Source: Sordariomycetes sp. S80-01Y
Taxonomy: Eukaryota; Ascomycota; Sordariomycetes
Assembly (NCBI GenBank): GCA_037042185.1
Contig: JAXQJY010000031.1
Location: 1,674,001-1,738,000, forward strand
Length of the DNA: 64,000 nt
Direction: 5' to 3'
Shown: positions 11,249-22,555 of the stretch, piece by piece
Layout of the letters: each line of letters starts with the position of its first letter
How positions within the stretch are numbered: the first letter of the stretch is position 1
Notes under the pieces: model-generated
What the model was told of the DNA's origin: nothing
The model's database searches: none
Seen by the model: only the letters and a program-made list of their open reading frames with translations
Program-made: the position numbers and the translations under genes

Positions 11249-11895
11249 AGTGGAAGTGGCCAGCTGAGCGCGCGGTTGGGGGTCTTTAAAGAGATTCGCG
11301 AGCGTGGGACGAGGTTGAAGTTGGTGAACCCTGATGGTTTGCGCGGCTCGTAGTGGGGTGTATGTTGCAGTGATGGGCGAAAGGGCCAATAATGACAGAG
11401 GGCGGGTAGGCATAGGGCCGTTGCGTGCATACAGATGTCACTGTAGATCAAATATAGTCTCGCAGATCAAGGCTATGCCGAGTCGCGAAATTGTATGGAA
11501 AAGCTCGACCGGTGCGGGACAAGGTTTGGCAAACGGGTTACGTCGGTCGGAGCAAGCTTGTGCGTCATTGCGCACTACCCTAGACTGACTGCGCGAGATG
11601 GGCTGCGCAACCCCCGTGCATTGTTCTACGCTCTAGGGTGAGTTTAGTCGCATCGCCTTGACCTGCTGCACTTGAACTTGACAGAAATCATCGCGTGTGG
11701 TGATCGGTGAACGTCGAAGCACCTCAGTTGTAACACACGTAACACGAAAATAGGCCAAGGAAGAGTGTGCTACTGGGCCAAGTCTTGATGGCTTATACTG
11801 CAGCCTCTAAAGATACGGATTATGACACGCAGCCATTGAACTCCTCTAGGTTACACTGTCGTACAATCATACCCGTACATCCGCTTTTTACCATA
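11249..11895. other. Intergenic region
   Basis: Holds the 5' region of the YwbE-domain gene and the 3' region of the Zn2Cys6 gene. Bases 11249-11413 could be coding if the upstream start is used. No other signal seen. Confidence 0.4.
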
Positions 11896-13855
11896 TTAAA
11901 ACTCCCAAGGCCCAAACACGTCTGTCATCCAGGCCAGATCCGTGAAATCCATCGTGATAGGAGGGCCTCCCAAAGCCGGATCCGTGTTATTCAGTACTGC
12001 ACCGCCTGGCCCAAGGGGAACCTGTCCGGGCTGGCCAATATGCGTTTGGATACCCCGAGCCTGCCCGGGAGCACCCGATCCGTGACTGTTGGGCGTAGGA
12101 AGACTCTGCCCGGCCAGATTCTGCGCCAAAGCAGGCTCCCAACTAGCCTTGATGTTCTTCATGATCTTTGTCGCCTTCGCGAACATTGTAACGTCGGCCT
12201 CGTCGGTCCCGGGCGCCATGGGGTAGGCGGTAATCATGGCCTCGAACCTCTCAATCGTGCGGTCAAGGATGACGAGAAGATCCGCCGTGTTGCGAAGGAA
12301 CTCCTTATCCCATGCTGGATCTTCTGTAGTGGTCAACCGATAGAGAGCCACTTGTGTCTGGGAAAGCTGGATGAAGACGCCAAACGGTAGGCTGGGGAGC
12401 TCATGCAAGGGAACGGAAAACCAAATGTCGTACCAGTCGCGGACGGCGCGGAGACAGGCGTAGAGTGAGTCGACACGTTGGGCTTCGGGAATGTTAGGCT
12501 TGAAGAGCCCCATAGATTGGATGAGGACCTCGGTGGAATAGCTGTGTGCTTGGACAACATCTGGCTTCATTAGTGTTTGTCGTCGCAGATGTATTAGAGA
12601 TCTTACAGCTTGAGCTTGCCGTTTGTGTCATTCGACTGCGAGCATCTTGGAGGCGGTTGAGCATGCTCTTCCTGTAGACGTGGCTCGGGGTGTGGCTGGC
12701 TGATTCTCCGCTCATGATGTCCTGAACAAGCAGCTTGTGCGCTTCATCGGCGATGAGCTGCATCCGAATGAGAGAGCAAAGCACGCCGTCTTGTAAATGC
12801 TCCTTCTCCCGTTCTAGGATTTCCAGGCTCTCCTCCATGTGGAATGTCCATCTCAGCGGATCCATCTTCCCGATGAATGATGTAATCAAAGAGGTCAGGT
12901 ACCAGAGCGACAGCAGCGCTCGTCTTTCTTCCAGAGTCCGCGACTTGGGTTGGGGCTGCCTTCCGCCCCACGCTCGGAAGCACTTTGCGAAGTACTCTTC
13001 CTCAACTGGCGACCTGGTCAAGCCCAGCTCGTATGTGACGCTTGCGGCCATCTGCGAGAACAGCACTAAGAATGGTTTCCAACCTGGTCCAGAGTTCATC
13101 GACGACCATCCAAGATACGCCAACAACCCAAGAAGGATATCCATGGACGGCTCATGCTTGACCACCACGGCCTCTGCCAATTCCGTTCGTACTCTGGCCT
13201 TCATCTCCTTCATTTGAGAAACAGACATGCTGCAGATATTCATGATACACAACCAGAGAAAGGGCCTCTCCCTTTTTAGGTCCGCAGCGCTCATGTCTGG
13301 CGCCATGTACATGAAAGGGAAATGCTGCAACCATCCCTTGAACTTTTTGAGATATAGCTCCGCCTCCGCCGGTGTGGGCTCTGGCAATTCATTGCTCTCG
13401 TTGAAGTTCTGATTCACGTTCGTCGGCGCCCTCGAATCAGGCCCGCTCATAGACTGATGTAGATCCGGCGCTGTGGCAGCCGTAGCCAGACTATCAAGCC
13501 TGCTAGTCGGAGTGAAGGCAGCGTCTGGCTGGGGAGCAGGTGCATAGGCCGGCCGATTTTGATGCATGGGTCCCTGTGAAGACCTCAGGATGGAAACCAG
13601 GTCGTCGAGCTTCTCCTCCAGCTGGGCCGTCCTCGAGGGCGTGGACTTTTTCTCAACACGCCGCCTCGCTGTAGCGATAGGCTGACAGTGCTTGCCCAGA
13701 CGCGCACACCTCTCACAGGCTCCGCTGGTCCCCCGGATGATGCATTTACACTTTGCGCGAGAGCAGTTGGTGCATGATCGTCCATAGCCGGCGGGAGAGG
13801 CACCAGAACTGGCTTCCGAGAAAGAGGTGTTCGGGGTGAAGTCCGGGGGCGCCAT
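11896..13855 (-). CDS. Zn2Cys6 fungal-specific transcription factor
   Basis: DNA-binding regulator acting in the nucleus; targets unknown. Two exons, 13855-12607 and 12560-11896, give 637 residues. The binuclear zinc cluster is at residues 28-57 with perfect spacing C-x2-C-x6-C-x8-C-x2-C-x6-C, starting CTNCSRAKCKC. A basic linker (ARRRVEKKS) and a short coiled coil for dimerisation follow (TAQLEEKLDDLVSIL). The middle domain has the helical fungal-specific layout: LKKFKGWLQHFPFMYM, LGLLAYLGWSS, ELGLTRSPVEEEY, RRALLSLWYLTSL and, across the intron, AHSYSTEVLIQSMGLF. The ATG is the first in frame. No metabolic gene cluster lies next to it, so a pathway-specific role is not indicated. Confidence 0.93.
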
Positions 13856-14453
13856 GCGGAATCTTGTTCGGCGGCTTGCGCCTGACAACTGAATCCCTTT
13901 TCTGATTTGGACGCGGTTGCTCTGCTGTGGTGCGGGCGGTGGTGTTGATGTCTCAATCCCGGACCATCGGACAGACGGACTCGGAGTTGCGGGAGGGTTG
14001 CGCGTGCCGATTGCGAGTTACCCAAGACTCTGCTAGTCTGGTCCAGCGCAGGAGCAGTGGCGACAAATCACAAGGAATGTAGAGCGCCAACTGTGTGTGA
14101 TGTGACGCGCCTCCACGTTGGTGAGACTGGCAATAAAGCGCGTTGAAAGCGGGTTTCATGTGAGGTTGGGTGAGATGAAAAGAGCCGCGGATCCGGACTT
14201 GCAGAATCCGATCGACGAATGCCGCTGGCTGACCGCGGTGGAGTCTGCGTGTGATTGGCGGTCTTGAGTATTATTGGGGGTGCTGCGGGACGCAATGACA
14301 TAAGCGAGCTGATCTCACTTACTAGTAAGAGGCAATCCAAAGTCTAGCTCCTCATGAATCATAATCCTCAGTAGCCACCGCTATCATCTTAACCTTTGCA
14401 CCCGCCTAGAAGCCCTTGTTGAAGCAAACAATGGGCTGGAGAGGGCCGATTAG

Positions 14454-15123
14454 CATTTTGACCCCGACGAGGACAGCGATGATCTGACCCTGGCGCCAGG
14501 AGCCGCCGTGCCGAAGTGGCAGACAGTATGCCAAATCAGGGACTCAAGACCCTCGTTAAACTTGCCCATAATCCGGACCGGAACTTCGCCATCACGACCG
14601 AGTTCGGACTCCGCATCGACGTTCGTCAGGGTAGATTCCATGTGCGCGTCGATGATTTGACTTCGAAGAGGCAGAAGCGTCATCGCAAGATGCCGAGTTA
14701 CGCGTACGCAAACGAACTTATGAGTTCATGCCGAAAGGTGATGATGATTCAACAATGTGGCTTTTCGAGACCACCGACTCCAAACAGATCCGTTCAGGGA
14801 GCTCAGTTCTAGCAAGTCAATGCCCAAGGTTCTCGAAAGAGTGGACTGAGGCTCTCTTGCAGTGGGAGAAGCTAGGGCCAGAGCATGCTCAGAGACACAG
14901 ACTCAGCCTGAAGAAGGGCCCCAACAAGCCGGAACACGTAAGTAACAAGCGGTGGAGTCCTTGGGTATTCCAAGGCGGCATGTTGGCATGTTGGCTCGCC
15001 TTGCAATATGATGTTCAGTACGTGAGTTATGGTTTATGGAATCTGCAAGTAGGAAAATTCACCCATGCGAATGCTGCGGATGAGCTTCAGGTGTTTCTAC
15101 AGGCTTATCCATGGGCCAAATAA
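14454..15123 (+). pseudogene. Unrecognised gene remnant or mis-spliced gene, protein-like pieces in three frames
   Basis: Protein-like sequence appears in successive + strand frames: HFDPDEDSDDLTLAPGAAVP (from 14454, right after a possible TTAG acceptor), then FAITTEFGLRIDVRQGRFHV (near 14580-14650), then FDFEEAEASSQDAELRVRKR running on to a stop at 15123 and including ETTDSKQIRSGSSVLASQCP and the Trp-rich WSPWVFQGGMLACWLALQYD. The second and third pieces meet at RVDD/FDFEE with a one-base frame change near 14655. This looks like either a decayed host gene or one whose introns I could not place; a GTAAGT at 14939 might be a donor. The minus strand here also reads smoothly for about 78 codons, so strand is not fully certain. 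No family recognised. Confidence 0.35.
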
Positions 15124-15716
15124 GGCGTCGAGGCCTCATGAGCACATGCAATCAATCCCGCGTGCGTCAATCTGCAGATTTTATGAACGATGCGGTGTGA
15201 AGTTGTGCATCTGCTTGTTCCTACCCTCAACATGCCGCTTCAGAACTTCCTCCTGCCTCCAACGCTGCAACTGATTCGTCACCAATCAAAGACAGAGCAG
15301 ATTACCCGTTGATCACTGCCTCGACAAACCACGCTTTATGCCGTTTGCCTGCCCTCGGCACAGGTCACGTACGGGGCTTGGTTAACCGCTGTCATGCTCC
15401 ATGTGCAGATTTCTGTTACTCGAAAAGGGCAGTTTCAACCGTTATGTTTCTAGTCCACTGGGTGTAGACAACGGATAGAGCAGAACATTAAATAAACGTG
15501 CTATCAGAACACATTGTCATTTATTTACTTTGCCCCTTTAGGCTCCCGGTTCCCTGAGTCAAATCACGGCACTCAATCAAGTGGGGCCGGGACGCACCGC
15601 CCGCATGATGCACGGTGTTTACTTCCACCGACTTCCCATATCAACCCTCAACCAACATTACTTCAACCCTTCTCCTTTTCAAAGGCTGTAGCTGCTGTCG
15701 CTATGCACGCGAAATC
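15124..15716. other. Intergenic, upstream of HAUS6
   Basis: 593 bases with no supported gene. It should contain the HAUS6-like promoter and 5' leader. An in-frame ATG at about 15615 could extend the HAUS6 protein by 34 residues, but that stretch is not conserved-looking. Confidence 0.45.
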
Positions 15717-17963
15717 ATGGCAGCAGTCCAACAGCGACTTCAAGCCCACAGCAAGGTGCGCTCCGGCAACTTAGCCCCGTCCTCGACGCGACCCCTCCAA
15801 CCCCAATCCCGCGAAGCTTCATCCTCGGCGGCGACTGGTCACCATGGCGCCATCCCGATCGCTTCGCCCTTGTCGCTTTTCTTGAAGAACCTTAAGCTTC
15901 TCGACTTGGATCTCCTTGAGGATTGGCCCGGAATCTCGCACGAAACTTTCGCAACAACAACTGCCAATGCTCAGGGGCAGAAGAAAAGGATTCAATGCGT
16001 AGAGTGGGCGCTTTTCCACCTCTTTGCCCTCTGGGATCCGGACGAGACAGCCAGTGTCAGTTAGCGGGTTCTTTTTGTTCTGCGAATTCATGCTAATTAT
16101 CAACAGAAACTGAAACCCTTCTTCCCGCCTCTCGACCAAGTCCAATCCCTCAACCTCCGCGCCGCCCTCCTGCGCTCACTCGAATCGGCCAAGAAGAATG
16201 GCGTCCTCGGTCGCGACACGATAATACGAAAAACGATGATGGACGAATGTAGAGGTGAACGTTTGGAAGAAGTCCTCGCATCTTTCTCTGCAGCCGTGCT
16301 CAGAAAAGTAGTTGCGGAAGAAGTCGAAGCAAGTGGCGAGCATCCGGCGCTCGCCCTGTCATTGGCATTGGAGAAGAGAGGTTACCAGGACGACAAGAAG
16401 GAGATACTTGGGTTGATACTCGCCTATAAAGTGAGTTTGGGGAAGTTTCGGGACGGGAGACGGGAAGCTGGTGCGAAGTACAAGGATTTTGCAGATTTAA
16501 TGGCGGTGAAGGAAAGGGGGCTTGCGAGGAAGCGCGAGGCAGCAAAGCACAAGGAGCAGACCGGGTCCTCTAAAAGTGTTTCTGATGATGCGAGGCATGA
16601 GATGCGACGGACTGTGCGCAACAATTGGTCCGGCAATGAGCGATGGATGGAAACCTTACTTCACGGAGCTGCGGATGCCGGAAGGGATGGCCCCTTTGCG
16701 ATGGCCTTTGACCGTGTTTGGCGGAGGGTTGAGCAAAGCAGGCTGAGCGAGCTTGAGGCTGCTGATACCAGTCTTCTGGAACAGCTCGATGGTCGCGTCA
16801 GGATGCACAAGGAGCGACTAGAGAAGTGGCAGAGCTACAGGCGAAGCATGTTCGGCGAGAGGACCGAGGGCCAACCATCGCCCGTGAAGAAGGAAGCCTC
16901 TCAAGGCGGCAAAGGGATTGACCTGGGCTTTAAGGCACATGAGGACCTACGGTTGGGAAATATTGGCACGCAGAAACATGGTCAAGGTGTCCAACTCAAC
17001 AGCGAGTACCGTGCCCTCGTCGAGGGGCTGGAGACAGAGTTGGCGGAAACGGACCAGAAGCCTGATCCCCTGGGATTCCTTCAACCTCGAGCACACCCAA
17101 AGCGAGCTTCTATGGGAACGCAAGCCTCCCACGAGGCAATATCCGAGATCAGCGAGCTTGAAGACGACAGCTTCGATAGAACGCCGCCTGATGACGACGA
17201 GCCAACTATTACCCTTCCTCAGTCAAAGCTCGAAAGCCCAAGGAGGTTGCCTGTTCGGCCTCAGCTGCAGCCTCCAACGCAATCCTCGAATGATTTAACC
17301 AGGAAACCGTCGCTGACAGCGTCAACACCCCCGCTTGAGCCAGCCCATCAGGAAAGTTTGTCGCGTCAAAGCTCGTACTCCGGCAACACATCCACGTCGA
17401 GCCAAGTACGCGTTCGACATCAGGAAGCCTCAGATGAACGACCGCCGTTGTCGCCAACTCAAGCCGCTGCGGACAAAATCCTCGAGTCTATGAACAACGT
17501 CTCGCCGTCGCCGAGCAAACGCTCGAAGCCCCGGCATACCCTCTCTCTCGCAGAACGAACCCGTCTGTCCATGGCCCCCCGCGGCTCTTCCCTCTTCCTT
17601 GAGGAAGAGGATGCCGACCTAGACCCCACTGCGACCAGCACAACCACACCTCCGACAACCGCTGAGCCTACTGCACTCGTAGACGAAGAGCCCTCAGATC
17701 TTGTCAGTCGGACCAGGAAGAGCATGGCTGGGTTTGAAAAGGCGAAGCAGAAGGCACAGCTGGAAAGACGAAGATCCCAGCGCCGGTCCAAGCTTCCACC
17801 AAAGAGGGAGGGCAGTTACTTTCCCCGCGAGGAGGATACAGTCATTGCGGAGGAGATGATGGCCGAAGATGACATGGAAGCTGTCTTTCGATCTAGACCA
17901 AAGATCGCAGCTAGCCCCCTCCCAAGTCCAACGAAGGAAGACTTTGATGACGACTACGCGTAG
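15717..17963 (+). CDS. HAUS augmin-like complex subunit 6 (AugF-like)
   Basis: Subunit of the augmin complex, which recruits gamma-tubulin to existing microtubules in the spindle. Two exons, 15717-16055 and 16107-17963, give 731 residues. The HAUS6 N-terminal domain spans about residues 48-270: LSLFLKNLKLLDLDLLEDWP, QGQKKRIQCVEWALFHLFAL, FPPLDQVQSLNLRAALLRSL, ESAKKNGVLGRDTIIRKTMM and DECRGERLEEVLASFSAAVL. A helical segment follows, then a long disordered tail rich in Ser, Pro and acidic residues with many S/TP sites, as expected for a mitotically phosphorylated protein. The splice removes the stop created at GTCAGTTAG. Start 15717 (MAAVQQRLQAHSKVRSGNLA) is preferred. Confidence 0.88.
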
Positions 17964-18037
17964 ATCATCAAATATACAAGATTGATCAGACACCATCTAA
18001 ACCCCATTCTACATTGATAGTACAATTGATACAGATT

Positions 18038-18916
18038 TTACCAGCCCTGCCTCTTCAGTTCCTTCACCCGACGGGTCGCCTCGATGAAACCATACCTGAA
18101 CCTCCTCTTCCACCTTTGCATCTTGAGCCTCTTCCTCTTCATACCCGGCCGTTCGCTGAAACGCTGTTGATGCCACATTGTCTTGATTCGGTTCTGATTC
18201 ATGATAACGTCCAACCTCTTGAATCCCTGCTCCGGACTCTGTACCTTGCCGCGCACGGGGTTCTCAGGATCGACAAAGATGGTCCTACCCGTCACCGGTG
18301 CGGTGCGCACAGTGGGCTGAGCAGTGGGATCGTGCACGCGCGGGTCCGAGTTGGCGGCCTGGTACCTGTCCGCCGAGTTGCCAACAATCTTGGACAGATC
18401 GATTGCGCGGGTTGATGTTGCGTTGTACGCATGGGGGCTGCCCTGCGGCTTCGGGGTCGCCTCGGCTTCCGCATCGGGCTTGCCTGATATCGAAGCCATC
18501 AGCTCCTCCATGGTCGCCTCCTTCTTCTTCTGCATCGAAGGCGGCGGAGGCGGCATCTCAGCGTTGGGAGGAACCTCGGCGCTCGAGGCTGGGGCGTTGT
18601 CGGGGGCCGGGTCGCGCGAGGTCAGGGGCGCCTCGGTGTTGACGGGGGGCTGCTCGCCTTCGGCCGATAGGTCGGTTGCGGCGGTGTATGTTGGCTTGGG
18701 AGCTGTCTGCTTCTTGAGCTCTGGGTTTTTGCGCAGTTCCTTGCGCGTAATCGCTGGCTTGAGGCATGGGTGCGATGTCGAGAAGGACCGGAATGGCAGA
18801 GGAGCTGCGCGAGGCGCCACCCGCGACAGCGACAAGCTGCCGAACCTGAGCGTGACGGACCTGTAATTACGTATCAGCATTCGGAGGGTGCATAACGGAA
18901 GATTTGGGACGAACAT
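18038..18916 (-). CDS. MRP21: Mitochondrial small ribosomal subunit protein bS21m (MRP21)
   Basis: Component of the mitochondrial ribosome small subunit. The last 60 residues are the S21 domain: FKRLDVIMNQNRIKTMWHQQ, FSERPGMKRKRLKMQRWKRR and FRYGFIEATRRVKELKRQGW. The N-terminal part is a basic presequence (LRFGSLSLSRVAPRAAPLPF, RSFSTS) followed by a long Pro/Ala-rich linker of about 150 residues, which is common in fungal bS21m. With ATG 18916 the protein has 292 residues. The start is uncertain: ATG 18880 (MLIRNYRSV) is also good, the frame stays open to 19144, and a TTACAG at the presequence could be an acceptor for a further 5' exon. Lies tail to tail with HAUS6. Confidence 0.9.
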   Translation of the reverse strand: MFVPNLPLCTLRMLIRNYRSVTLRFGSLSLSRVAPRAAPLPFRSFSTSHPCLKPAITRKELRKNPELKKQTAPKPTYTAATDLSAEGEQPPVNTEAPLTSRDPAPDNAPASSAEVPPNAEMPPPPPSMQKKKEATMEELMASISGKPDAEAEATPKPQGSPHAYNATSTRAIDLSKIVGNSADRYQAANSDPRVHDPTAQPTVRTAPVTGRTIFVDPENPVRGKVQSPEQGFKRLDVIMNQNRIKTMWHQQRFSERPGMKRKRLKMQRWKRRFRYGFIEATRRVKELKRQGW

Positions 18917-19728
18917 CTTGGCTGACTGGCCGTCACGTTGCCTTGACGGTTGTCTCAGGACGATAGGTTTGGAGTCCAAGACGCGATTGAATTTCTGGCC
19001 GGAGAAACGTTGATGCCCGTTGCGGCGGGCAGATTCCGCGGTGGAGCTTCCGTTTCGTCTAAGCGACTGGGCATTTCTCGGCGCCGACTGACCCAACCGA
19101 CGAAACTCTATCATGACCTCATTAATCATTCCAAGTCTGGACAAATGCTGTGCTCTCTGTGATTCAATGATCTGGTGCTCTCATGAGTCGACTCAATTCC
19201 TATATTTCATTCCCGCCGATATGTGAAAGACCTTGGTCGCAGCACCATGAGCATCATCACGCGACAAAGTCCAAGGAACGCGCCACGTTTGGCGAAGTCG
19301 CCTTGTCTGGTCTCATGCAACGCATATAGTCACCTGGACCCCTGCCTGCACGCATTATCACAGCCAAGCATCCATCGCTCGATCCAAGCCCGAGCGTCTC
19401 TCAGCCGCACCGTTCCGTCGGGCTGAAGGTCCCTTGGCACCTCGAGTGAGGAGAGGATAGAATGCCTTACAGCGCTCTTTATGAGCAATGATTGGTTGTT
19501 CCCGTTGCCTTCAGGCTTCCGGCACTGCGGCTCTTCGGAGAAATATTGAATAAATGCGTGTTGGCGAAAGGTCCGAGGCGGTGACAGCGGAATTAGGTAG
19601 CCGCAGATGAGCTTGGGTGAGTTGGGTTCATATATATATAATATGCCCGCCTTGCATTGTGCCTTCAGTTCTACCTGGAATCTCCCACCTAGGTTTCCGG
19701 TAACTGAATCGCCTGACGCTTCCTCAAA
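18917..19728. promoter_or_regulatory. Divergent promoter region (bS21m / GPI-type protein)
   Basis: 812 bases between divergent start codons. Apart from the TATA stretch at 19631-19644 nothing specific was recognised. The bS21m coding region may extend into its left part. Confidence 0.45.
19631..19644 (+). promoter_or_regulatory. TATA box of the GPI-type protein gene
   Basis: A run of alternating TA (TATATATATAATAT) lies 85-98 bases upstream of the ATG at 19729, the right distance for a core promoter. Confidence 0.55.
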
Positions 19729-20763
19729 ATGAACTCAGCTGCACTCGTCCTGCTCGCCACGAGCGCCGCCGTGGCCCAAGTCACGCTTCCTCCCAACCTC
19801 AACAATGTCATCAACGTGGCCGCCGATCTCGACGCTTGCGCCACGGCGGCAACTCATCTCCTCGACTGCGCGGATGAGGCTGGCGGTCTTGACGCCTTGA
19901 TGACAGTAGCTCCGCAAGAACTCTTTGGCTGCGCGTGCTGTTCCAGCCAGACTCCCCTGGCCAATGCGTACTCCAGTTGCTCGAACTACCTGAGCGAGGA
20001 GTATCCATTGGCGACTACTGACTATGAAGGTATTTTCTGAGTTCAATTAGGGCTGGAGGTCGCTAACATGCCACAGCCTATGGCCTGATCTACACCGTCT
20101 GCCAAACGGAGGACTGCGGTGGTGGCGGTATCAACACGAATGATGAAGATGCCATGACTACGGCGACTGCAGGGGTCTCCGAGACTGACATTGGCGTCTT
20201 GACATCATTCACGAGTAGCGATGCCTTGCCTACTGCTGCGAGCGCATGCTGGGACATGCTCGACATGTTCGATGTGTGCATCCAGAAGACGCCGGGCTTC
20301 GCGGATATGCCCTTCGCCTCGCAGGCGCCATGCTACTGGTAAGACTCCCAACGAGCATCCCACAATCCAAGCGCTTACCCAGCATAGCTGCCGCACGCGT
20401 GAAGGCGTCAAAAAATGGACAGATGAGCTCGATGATTACGCCTCGGAATGCGCCGACTGGGCTATCACCGGCGAGCCTTCTACCATATATCCCGCCGCCA
20501 GCAAATTTGCCAGCTTCTGCGACAACTTCTACGACGCCTGCAGAGCTCCTGCCGCCACGACTTTGACGGCGACTGAGGCGGCGACTGAGACGGAGACTGC
20601 GACCGAGGAGGAAACTGAGACGGCTGAGCCGCAAGGCTCGGAGACCGAGCCTACGGGTACTGAAGAGACCGGAGCCCCCGAGCCCACCGATGCTGGTGTT
20701 CAGCTGAGGGTTGGTTCAGCGGGCTTCTTGGTGGTGGCGTTGGCGTTCGTGGCTATTTGGTAA
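19729..20763 (+). CDS. Secreted cysteine-rich protein with GPI-anchor-type C-terminus
   Basis: Family not recognised. Three exons, 19729-20029, 20077-20338 and 20388-20763, give 312 residues. MNSAALVLLATSAAVAQ is a signal peptide. The mature protein has about 16 cysteines, including an early CxCC (FGCACCSSQ), VCQTEDCGGGG and CYCCRT across the second splice, spread over roughly 210 residues. A Thr/Glu-rich stalk follows (ATETETATEEETETAE), and the end is hydrophobic (GSAGFLVVALAFVAIW) after small residues, as in GPI-anchored wall or membrane proteins. This points to a cell-surface location. The repeated cysteine layout recalls CFEM-like surface proteins but lacks their single eight-cysteine block, so I do not assign it. 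Confidence 0.82.
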
Positions 20764-20904
20764 AGTGAGAATTCAGCATGCTAGGGTTCCGATCATGTTA
20801 TATATACTCATGTCAATGTCCATATGCTGGATCATAGCCAAGACCATTGTTAACGTACCATATCACAAGCTCGTGTCGTCAAGTCGCGTTCTAATTCATA
20901 TCGA

Positions 20905-22189
20905 TCATAGCGTGAGGTCTACGTTTACCCTTTTGAGCGCATCCACCGCCCACTTCGGGTAATCGTTCTTGTCCTCATACAAATCCGCAAAGAAGCGCCT
21001 AATAAACTCCGGGAAGCGATCCTCGAGGATACTCTCCCTCACCTCCCTCATCAAGTTCAATTGATACCACACATTGTGAATCGTCAGCAAATGCGCCCCG
21101 ACCGTCTCTTTAGCGCTGTTGTGGTTCACAAATGCCCTCGTGACGCCCATTCCGCCCGGTCTGCATATCGCACACCCGCAGCCCTCCTCCACTGGCCCGA
21201 AGTCCTTTGCGAACTTGGCATTACGCATATTCAGCACACCTTTGCGCGTCACCGCTGCCCCGAAACGGGCGGTTCGCGTGGGCCAGACGCAGTCGAACAT
21301 ATCCGCCCCCAAGGCGACGCTCACGACCAAATCCTCGGGAAATCCGATGCCCATCACATAGCGCGGTTTGAGATCTGGTAAGAGGGCAGTGCAGGTCTCC
21401 ACTACACGGCAGAAATCATCTTTCGCTTCGCCGCCGCTCAGACCGCCTATGGCGATGCCGGGAGTGTCCCTTGCGACCATCGCCTCGCAGCACTCTTTCC
21501 TCATGTCCAGATCGAGGCCGCCTTGGATGATGCAAAAAAGGTTCTGCGTGTCGGGCTTTTTGTGCGCTGCTATGCAACGATCCAACCACCTCACTGAGCG
21601 CTCCATTGCCACACGCATACGAGCTTTGTCGGGGGAAGTAGTGACTAGGACGTCGTCGAGTTGCATCATGATATCGCTCCCTATAGAGTTCTGTAGGGAC
21701 ATCGAGTGCTCTGGTGTGAGCAACATGGGCGATCCATCGTGAGGACTCAAAAATCGGACGCCCTCTTCTGTGATGGTCGCTAGTTCGAGAAGACTAACCA
21801 TCTGGAAGCCTCCGCTATCTGTGAGGATGTTGTGGTTCCAGCCCTGGAGTTTGTGGGCCCCGCCAACAGCGTCGAGGACCTCCTGACCTGGCTTGAGACC
21901 GAGGTGATAGGTGTTATTTAGACATAGCCGACACCCGGTATCTTCAAGCTGTTCAGGGGTTATGCCCTTCAGGGATGCTTGCGTTGCCACAGGCATGAAC
22001 ATGGGCAGTTGGACAGGACCGTGGGGAAGGATCATGTTCGAGGCTCGGGCTCGTGTTGTCTTATAAAATCAGTCATTATTTCTACTCCTAGTTCATCACT
22101 TCTTTGAAGACTTTTGAGGTTGCACTCACGGAACATTTCGCGAGCAACTCGAAGCTGAGCGCGGGTGATTGGTACACGTTGGATGCCAT
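20905..22189 (-). CDS. Queuine tRNA-ribosyltransferase catalytic subunit (QTRT1/TGT)
   Basis: Swaps guanine-34 in GUN-anticodon tRNAs for queuine. Two exons, 22189-22130 and 22059-20905, give 404 residues. The first exon supplies ALSFELLAKCS, matching the family N-terminus. The active-site loop LTDSGGFQMVSL has general-base Asp101; nucleophile Asp276 sits in FDCVWPTRTARFG. Zinc ligands are Cys314, Cys316 and Cys319 (CGCAIC) with His348 (TIHN). GGLSGGEAKDD and MGIGFPEDLV are conserved substrate-pocket segments. Eukaryotic enzymes need a second, non-catalytic subunit, not seen in this window. Fungi cannot make queuine, so this implies salvage from bacteria, diet or host. Shares a promoter with MRP51. 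Confidence 0.96.
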
Positions 22190-22555
22190 CTTTCTCACTG
22201 CTTGCATCGTTCAGGAAGGTTCAGAGCTGGAAAATAAACACTTGACAGAGCTGAATATCAAGCGTGAAATCGGTGCTATAACATTCTGAGGGATTCGAGA
22301 ATTTCTGGTACGAAATGAGAAAAGGCATCGAGGATGAAAAGATCAACCCCCCCATCATGGCCGTTGAATTAGAGGTGATGTCGCCCGATTCGGACTAGCT
22401 CCAGAATTTATGCAGAACCGGCTGATCCCCGGTCAGAAAGTTCAGCGACAACTTCCTCTAAATTCATCCGTCGCGTACTTTGCAGTCGAGTTTCAACCGC
22501 ATCACCACTCGACAGCACCGATCAATCGACTGCCACGCAGTCAGCTGTCGTCAAG
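22190..22555. promoter_or_regulatory. Bidirectional promoter (QTRT1 / MRP51)
   Basis: Only 366 bases separate the divergent start codons, so the two genes probably share regulatory DNA. No TATA box was seen, fitting housekeeping genes. Confidence 0.5.
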
